A stretch of DNA of 64,000 nt from Diphasiastrum complanatum (lineage: Eukaryota; Streptophyta; Lycopodiopsida; Lycopodiales; Lycopodiaceae). Where the stretch lies: positions 15,646,637-15,710,636 of the forward strand of contig CM055110.1 in assembly GCA_029204225.1 (NCBI GenBank), given 5' to 3'. The notes under the pieces are model-generated. The model saw only the letters and a program-made list of their open reading frames with translations, had not been told where the DNA came from and ran no database searches. This document shows positions 57,254 through 64,000 of this stretch, one piece after another (positions within the stretch are counted from its first letter, which is position 1; each line of letters opens with the position of its first letter). Position numbers and translations under genes: made by a program.

Positions 57254-58369
57254 AGATTATTCCAAATCGTATCCCCAATGTCTCATGACACATCTCCAAG
57301 TCATGGATCTGGCCGTAGTCGCGGGTCATCCCGATTTTCATCCATGAGTGACAATGAGGTCGTCAGTTATATGGATGGGATGTCTCCCTCGCATGCATGC
57401 AGGATTACGGAGAGACTAGGGGCTCGTTGGAATGCACAGAGTTCAGGTAGATTGTCCACATCATCTCGTTTTGAGGAGATCCAGTCCCCACAACACTCCA
57501 ACCGAGGTGTTCCCCCCTTTCACGAGGGTCTATCCGGCGGGAGTCCCTCCCCCGCGCACTCTAATGCCAGTGCCTCTTCCCGACATTTTGGCCAGGAAAA
57601 GAGCGATCGTAGGAGGAGTCGCCTCAGTGGTAGCTCTTGTTGTGGTGGTGATGCCGATGCTGTAGTGCTTCATGCGGCCTGGAGTCTAGCACATCCATCC
57701 AACAGGCCTCGTCATAGGTCCTCCTTACTTTGAGAAACCCTAACTCAAGAAGCAACGCAGATGGTGCGTGATGCTTTGACTCCTGCATTTGTCACACCTG
57801 ATTATCCCGACACCCCCACACTCTATCCTCACATTTTTTCTTCTTTGGTATCCACGTCCCCTATGGGGTTTCCATGGCACCGTGATCCCTCTTGCCAGGC
57901 CACTCCACCCATTCTTTCTCCCATTCAAACCCTTGTTGGTTACACTTCTGCTCAAACTCCTCCCCAACCTTCTCCTCTTCATACCCCTCCCCACTCTTCT
58001 CGTGATCATCTTCAAACTCCTCCTCAAATCATTCTCGTTGTAGTCAACTCCCCCACTCCTCTTGACACTCCCTTTGCCACCTCTCTGTTAGCTGACGTCT
58101 TGCCATCCTATGACATATATGCCGAGAAGCACATAGTGGAGGATGACCGCGGTGGTCGCGTCATCACTCGCATGAGGCAACTCACGTACGTGGTCTTCAA
58201 CAGGGACATTTTCAAGGACTGGCGCAAACAAAGTGATGAGGAAAAGAATTATGTCATTGACCAGTTGTATACAGAATTTCCAATCCACTCTCCTGATTTG
58301 GAATTTTACCGAATATGGATGGGACGACGCATGGGAAGCGTGATGAGCCACTGCAAATCAAAAATCTAG
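57254..58369 (+). pseudogene. gene-like unit H2: Ser/Arg-rich N-terminus plus transposase-like domain
   Basis: Begins after TTGCTTGCAG; the ATG at 57278 opens MSHDTSPSHGSGRSRGSSRF, homologous to H1 (shared SRGS..SSMSxxE and SR(L)). One in-frame TGA (57731-57733) splits an otherwise continuous frame that resumes through a Pro/Thr-rich stretch (57761 on). It ends in IVEDDRGGRVITRMRQLTYV, FNRDIFKDWRKQSDEEK and YRIWMGRRMGSVMSHCKSKI. This last block recalls the conserved segment of plant Ptta/En/Spm-associated proteins (DW-K..W..MG-RW), a low-confidence match. Element E's LTR starts 16 bases after the stop and may truncate it. Base composition is clearly GC-richer than the flanks. Confidence 0.5.
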
Positions 58370-58385
58370 TTCGCCATGCAAGAAG

Positions 58386-59112
58386 TGTGAAGAATTGAAA
58401 AAGATTATCTATGTTAGATATAGGGGCTTATGTTTTTTATATCAAACATCTAGGTGTAGGATGTTGATAGGACCAAATTTGGCATAGATGGCAAATTATC
58501 CATTTCCACTTGTAATGCCACTATTTAGCCAAAATAGAGTAAGAGGCTAAACTCGTGCCAATTAGAGTGTAGACAAGTGTAATACTTTTGTTTGATGAAA
58601 TTTAAGAGGTCCAATAGGATTTAGAGGTGGAACCTTGAAGGGTCCAATAGAATTTGAGGTTTGCTTGAAAATGGTCCAATAGAATTTAGAGGTGCATGGA
58701 TCAATGGTCCAATAGGATTAAGAGGTGGCAAAGTGTGGTCTAATCATAGTTAGGCATAGTGGTAGTTCATGGATCTACTAGTATCATTGTACTCCTCATT
58801 CTGGATCTAATTGATTTTGAGATTGAGTGGATTTTGTGAGTAATTGGTTTTCTATCTTTCTCTCTCTACCCGAGAGCTCATGATAATTTTCTCTCTCTAC
58901 CTGAAGAGAGCAGCTTGTTTTTACTTCGATTATTTTTGGAACACTTCCCACACGTGTGAGTGAGAGTTGGAAGTGATGAATGCATGTAGTAGTTTTGCCA
59001 TAGAATCAAAGATAGATCTTGAATCTCAATCTAGTCTTGATCTTGGTGCATCTACACACCTTAGGAGATCACAAGTACATGTGGTGGATAGTCCACACGT
59101 GTGAAATCAACA
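58386..59112 (+). repeat. 5' LTR of element E (F family)
   Basis: 727 bp, TGTGAAGAATTG to AAATCAACA, related to the LTR of F at 42149-42897. It has four copies of GGTCCAATAGRATTTAGAGG at 58608, 58641, 58673 and 58706 (about 33-bp period) and CACACGTGTG at 58949-58958 and 59094-59103. Confidence 0.85.
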
Positions 59113-59125
59113 TGGTATCAGAGCC
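59113..59125 (+). promoter_or_regulatory. primer-binding site of element E
   Basis: TGGTATCAGAGCC directly after the LTR end; perfect tRNA-iMet type. Confidence 0.95.
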
Positions 59126-59869
59126 TACCTAGGGTTACCATGCATTTTGATCCATTTAAGTGAAAACTTTTCATCAATCTTGAGCTAGAAATTGTCAAGA
59201 TCCATTTTCCTAGCTATCTTGTCTAATTTTGGATCAAAAGATATCAATAGGGCATTGATTGGGTCTGACCTGGTACTGTACGGAATCAGGTGCTCAGAAA
59301 CGTGTGAGGAACATCCAATTTTAGATTGAGAGTTCTCTCTTATGCTTGATCCATTTATATTGCTTGATAGCTTGTTTTGAAGCTATTTTTGTCTAGTTTT
59401 TGTTGCAATCAGTTTCATTCCATTTGGTTGAGCCAATCAAAAGTTATAAGCTTTTGAAGAGGGTTAGGTAGGGCACCTAGACCTGGGTGGACACATTTGG
59501 TTTGGTCAAGAGATTGCTTGTTAGATCTCTGCTCACAGTTGTATGGTGGGCCAATCTCATCTATAAGTGATCTAGACATTGTTTTGAGATCATAGCCGAT
59601 TTGTTTCATGCAATATCATTGAGTTTAAGTCAAATTTGGTTACTTAGTGTATTTCACACGTGCTAAGAGTAAATGATCCTAACTTTGTCTATAGTCCATC
59701 ATTTTATGTGAAATAGATCTTGTTTTAGAGAGATTTGTGTAGCTAGTGAGAATCAATTCACAAATAGTTGCAAGATCTTTCATAGGAGGAGATAGTACTT
59801 CATTATTGGATCCTATTGAGAGTGTGTAGCAACATTTATTGTTCATCATTTGAGTTTTCTTCACTTTAA
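59126..59869 (+). other. leader of element E
   Basis: 744 bases between PBS and gag ATG. Contains a GTACTGTACGG element near 59273 and a partial G-box-like ACGTGTGAGG near 59300. No gene is seen. Confidence 0.6.
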
Positions 59870-60915
59870 ATGGCTTCAATGAGTTCATCTTTGTTGGAAC
59901 CAAGTGAAAGATTGTCCACATTAAACTATTCAATTTGGAAGATGAGGATGAAGTCCATCTTGATTCTTCAAGACGTGATGGACATAGTTCTTGGCCTTGA
60001 AGAAGAACCACAAGTTATTCAAGAGGTTCAAAAATACAAAAAGAGAGCTAGGATGGCTCTCCACTACATTAAGATGATGTCTCTAATGAGATATTGAGGG
60101 AGATAGGTACTTGTACAACAGCCAAAGAAGCTTGGGATTGTCTCAAGACTATCTATGAGGCTAAGAACACCTCTAGGCTCTTCACTCTTAGAAATCAAAT
60201 CTTTCAAAGTAGCCAAAAGAGTGATGAGAGTGTATCTAGGTATGTTTTGAGAGTAAAAGATATTGATAGAGAGATTGCTTGCATTGGTGATTCCATCAAT
60301 CAAAATGAGGTAGTCCAAGTCATTCTCAATGGCTTGAGAAGTGAATTTGATAACCTTGTCCAATCCTATGCCATTAAGGAGGAGCTACCAAGTTTGGAGG
60401 CTCTCCAAAGTGTGCTAATTTCTGAAGAATCAAGACAAGAGTATAAGCTTTTGAGGATGGACAAGCTTTCTCTCACTCATAATGATGGCAAAGCCCTCTT
60501 TGCCAAGGATAAGCACATTGTCTTGCAATATCTTATTGTTGGAGTTGTACTAGCATTCTTGGCTGGTTTTGCTGATGGAAATGAAGCTAATGGAGGTTCA
60601 TTATGTCACTCATTCATGGCCAAGTCATCAAGTGTCGATAATAACTTGTGGCAAGATGGAGATGGAGGCTCATTCATGGAGTTTTATGGTGGAGACATAT
60701 TAAGAAAGGACAAAGTTGGAGGAGACAAACAAGCAAATGGTCATCACTCACATTTATTGTTTGGTTGCTGTAATTTTTCAGAGAGTTCAAAGTTTGAAAC
60801 ATGGAGGAATTATTGCATTCACATTCTATTTGGTTCTTCAAGTTCTAGTTATATCTTGATGTGTAAAATGGATGTAAGAGATAGTGAAGTATCCAATTTG
60901 GACACTATTCTCTAG
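59870..60915 (+). pseudogene. copia gag fused to the unknown cassette (element E)
   Basis: 59870-60097 encodes the gag N-terminus (LLEPSERLSTLNYSIWKMRM, ALHYIKM). A one-base deletion near 60076 shifts to the frame 60094-60915, which continues gag (REIGTCTTAKEAWD, VLRVKDIDREIACIGDS, VVQVILNGL, LLRMDKLSLTHNDG). gag stops before the zinc knuckle. The frame then enters the cassette at about 60515: VLAFLAGFADGNEANGG, LWQDGDGGSFMEF, HHSHLLFGCCNF, VDTIL-type end and TAG at 60913. The homologous cassette in A is 2416-3192. Downstream only the last pol residues (KLVEEGV) precede the PPT. Confidence 0.75.
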
Positions 60916-61036
60916 ATCAATTATGAAAGATACTTTAGAACCTTAGAAAGGAGATCTATATTTAGGATGGAGATCATTCTAAAGTTGGGTCAAATTAGTA
61001 TGGTTAAAACTATGCCAAAACTAGTTGAAGAGGGAG

Positions 61037-61676
61037 TGTGAGAGATTTCAACTAGTTTAGTCTAGTTTAGTCATATTTTGGTAAATTGTCAATATGAGGC
61101 CAAAACTCATTTTAGACTTAAAAATAAACTTTTCAAAGCCATATTAGTTTAAAATACATTCAATAAACACTTTTTGAAAGTGTGGGAAAGTTGGTAGCTG
61201 ATTTTGAGAGAGATTCAAATTTGAATTTGGGTACTTTGAATCTAGACCCAAAAATAGTAGGGTTTACATTTTGGAGGGAAAACCAAGTGGCCAAATAGGG
61301 TTTGGACCCGTTATATATTGTTGTAGCTCATGGAGAAAGGCATCTTCTCTCTTCTATCTCTCATTTCATCATTATACATGGTTCTCTTTGGGTTCTACTA
61401 CTCATTGGTGGACTCTCATGATGTTATCTTGCAATTCTATGTGTAGAATTATTTTCGGTTCCACATGTGTGAAATACAGTAGGGTACTGTAATTGTACAG
61501 AAAACAGCTATGTTTTATGTTTTGGTTCATGTTTGATCAGTATCTCTTAGATTTTGCATCTCATTTTGTATGTAGATGTTGATTTTTCTACATTGGCAGG
61601 ATTGTTGGTTTGCTCCTTTTTGTAACCAAAGATCAGGGACATGGATTGGATCTTGAATGATCTGAAATCCTTCACA
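61037..61676 (+). repeat. 3' LTR of element E (A family)
   Basis: 640 bp, TGTGAGAGATTTCAAC to GATCTGAAATCCTTCACA, preceded by GAAGAGGGAG. It aligns along its whole length with the LTRs of A (about 80% by eye). The palindrome here is changed to CACATGTGTG (61462-61471). Confidence 0.9.
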
Positions 61677-62472
61677 TGAACCTCGATCCAAGATCAACAA
61701 ATCTTGACCATCGAGTTCAAGAGGGCCCATACATGATGGTCTAGATGAAACTCTGAGCTAAAGTGTGATTCTTGCATGTGGAAAATATTTCACACAACAA
61801 CTCCTATATTGGGTGCACGAGCTACACATGACCACAGCCCCCTCTCTCTCTCTCTCTGGCTCTCTTTTTAATTTCAGTTATGGCTACTCCATGAATCCTG
61901 AAATTACATGCTACCTTCACCACAACTAGGTACGACCTTTTGGCAGCTACCGCATCTTACCAAAGCTACCCATTGTCAAAGATTTACAACTTCAAATTTC
62001 ATCATGTGTGAGCCAAGATCCACACTTTTTCTTATTTAAATCCTAGATTTCAAACCAGCCAACCTTCTTGCCTATTTCTCGATCTTTTTCTGAGAGTTCT
62101 TTTGTAGTTGCTCATCTTTTTGGGTCACCTTGTTGCCTTTCATATGATGCAATAGAAAGATTGAAAATTGATGTAGGAACTAATGCACATCATCCAAAAG
62201 TCTCTAGGAAAATTTCCTATACACAAAATTTTTGAGCTTCAATCATTGTGAATTCAATCCTTGGATGGTATTGAGGCTTTTTGATGTACTAGCAAGATCT
62301 GGATTTCTTATGAATACTTGATTGCATTTTTTTTGAGCAATTTAATGCACTATAGCTTCCAAATGAGTCAATTTACCATCCAACAATCTTTTCAAAAACT
62401 GTCATTGATTCACCTTAGATTGTCTAAAATTCAATTCATCTTCTTGTCAATTGATTGCAATCAATCTTGCTT
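61677..62472. other. no gene seen
   Basis: AT-rich; a short CT run at about 61839-61858. No supported frame. Confidence 0.5.
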
Positions 62473-64000
62473 TGATACCAAGCTCAAAATATATGATTGA
62501 ATTAATCACACACAAGTGCATTCAAGACATGAAAGAAGAAGTGCTCCACATCAAACTACATATTCCACACATTGTTTAACAAAGGGCATAACTACAAACT
62601 AAGTAGGACTGAGGACTTTGATAGGTACTAGCCCAATAGTCTAGTGGGTGGTTTAGAGAGAGAAATAATATAAAGAAACAGTTAAGCATTGCATTTCTAA
62701 CTATATAGGTAAAGGCAAAGTTCAAACTTAAAAAATGAATGATGCAAATATTTACTACTGATAGTTTAAATATGAAATTATCAATCAATAACATTGATGA
62801 CAATTGAGAGGTCTCACTAAAAAAACATATTATGAAGACATAATCATTGTCAAAGAATTTTTTATTATTATAGGGAATTAGATGGTGGACAAACCAACCC
62901 AACCAAACCTAGATCATATGAACCAAGCCTCCAAGCTATGGATCAATCTCTCACAAGAGATAGAGGAGTCACTCCAGTAGCATGTAGCTACTAACATCAC
63001 AATCAAGCATATACTAGTGAGAGCCCAATGTGTATACTTATAACCTCCAAGGCCCATACACCACTAGTGGTGCATTGTGACACCTCACTAGACACCTCTG
63101 CAGCCTAACTGAGCCATGCCATCCAGTTCTCCTATGACTCTTATAGACCCATAAAAATCCACCACCATGAGTTTAGGCTTCCAACCATTAAATATGACCA
63201 TATACATATGAGGATCCCAAACTCTTCATAATCATATTTAAGCTACGGGTCGAGGTAGGCCTATCAACCTCTAACGATATAATCGATTTGAGATCAATCG
63301 TGGGCATGACATCAATGATCTTTTGTACAATATACATTAGGTAATTATTCACAGGCTAAGCATCAATCGGGCTCTCACAATAGCTGAAAGAGAGAGCACA
63401 CACCAACCCAAGAAGCACACTAGTGAACTGTATTAAGCAAGAGAAAAACCAAAACATATATACATCAACATGTTGGGGAGTTCTACTACATGGTATATTG
63501 AACCCCATTACAAGACGCGTGCCCTGACTCACTACTAACTAAGTCATAAAGATGACACCGACACATACTACATGTATATAGTGAAGTAAAAACTACTAAA
63601 AATGGAAATGCATGTTGAGTGTCCAAATAAATATGATTGACAAAATCTGACAATTGCGTCTTGGGTTCCAATTCATGAGGAAGAACAGAGGTTCACAAGT
63701 TCTCTCACCTAGTGAATGCGAAAAAAGATCTTTCAAATGATGGAATTGGACTATTTATAGACAAAGTCAAATGCTAACAGGGGAGTGAAACATGATTGGG
63801 CCCCTTCTTTTCCTCCTCTAAATATGATTGGCTTAGTGACATATTGGCCCTCAAACTTAATTGCACCAATATGTTAAATTTTTAGCTTTTGATTGGTCAC
63901 TAGCACTCATGCCAAGTGTCACACATCCAATCACATCATGACAAATGTAACAAGCCTAACCTAGCTTGAGTCACAGGCCCAAGGCCCAAAAGCCTTAAAC
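62473..64000 (-). mobile_element. possible minus-strand LTR with primer-binding site
   Basis: The minus strand reads TTGGTATCAAAGC at about 62473-62485, one or two changes from the tRNA-iMet primer site. About 1.3 kb upstream on the same strand is a TATA-like CTATAAATAG (about 63752-63761). The intervening sequence has no gene. The expected CA terminus next to the PBS is not clear and no partner LTR is in the window, so the call is weak. It could instead be a host promoter region. Confidence 0.3.

Larger units (their letters stand above)
58386..61676 (+). mobile_element. chimeric non-autonomous copia element E
   Basis: Plus strand: 5' LTR of the F family, PBS, gag, non-retroviral cassette, PPT, 3' LTR of the A family. 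Total 3.3 kb. No protease, integrase, RT or RNase H. The flanks (AGAAG before, TGAAC after) do not form a target duplication. It therefore arose by recombination or template switching between two families, or by deletion between adjacent elements. Confidence 0.75.

Noticed and set aside
57740-58027. 95-codon Arg-rich minus-strand ORF
   Set aside because: Antisense to the Pro/Thr-rich part of H2; composition artefact.

Overview
The window is plant nuclear DNA, AT-rich and dominated by LTR retrotransposons. One host gene can be recognised with confidence: the 3' two-thirds of a divergent AUX1/LAX auxin influx carrier on the minus strand. Its six visible exons are spread over 22 kb because two introns (5.9 and 14.5 kb) are packed with retrotransposon debris. 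Giant transposon-filled introns, many decayed copies and long GA/CT microsatellites suggest a large-genome seed plant, probably a gymnosperm. That is inference; no species-diagnostic sequence was recognised.

Layout. 1-1211: remnant of a Ty3/gypsy gag and a probable LTR (+). 1217-13356: copia element A (-), with TACTA target duplications. It is split by copia element B (3302-9428, CTTTG duplications), which landed inside A's internal region. Eye-counted LTR differences (about 3% in A, 1.3% in B) agree with the nesting order. In A the reverse transcriptase is missing and unrelated sequence sits in its place. 13386-14787: a large inverted repeat whose arms contain a (CT)n and a (GA)n tract. 14788-19850: mostly featureless, with a weak LTR/PBS candidate and one unidentified ORF. 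19851-24991: a decayed Ty3/gypsy element (-) with recognisable integrase, RT, RNase H, protease and gag.

26140-48168: the AUX/LAX exons (-). All visible GT-AG junctions keep the reading frame. The introns hold a decayed copia (28.6-31.5 kb), a gypsy gag fragment (33.5-34.6 kb), a 41-bp minisatellite (35.2 kb), two copia 3' ends on the plus strand (38.8 and 40.6 kb), a 5'-truncated copia F (42.1-45.8 kb, -) and a GA tract. The N-terminal exons were not found.

48169-64000: a 5'-truncated LTR of family A, a 275-bp direct duplication, another GA tract, and then copia element C (49991-56303). C has an intact 1326-codon gag-pol, LTRs with no difference seen by eye, and TGTTG target duplications. 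It sits inside an exon of a Ser/Arg-rich gene-like unit (H1), which has a diverged second copy (H2) at 57.2-58.4 kb ending in a transposase-like domain. At 58386-61676 is a short element E with a 5' LTR of the F family, a gag, the same unexplained cassette as in A, and a 3' LTR of the A family. The end of the window holds a weak LTR candidate.

C is the only element that looks autonomous and could mobilise relatives. A, B, E and F are defective. The perfect palindrome CACACGTGTG, which contains a G-box, recurs in four LTR families (A, B, C, E) and may be a shared transcriptional control site.
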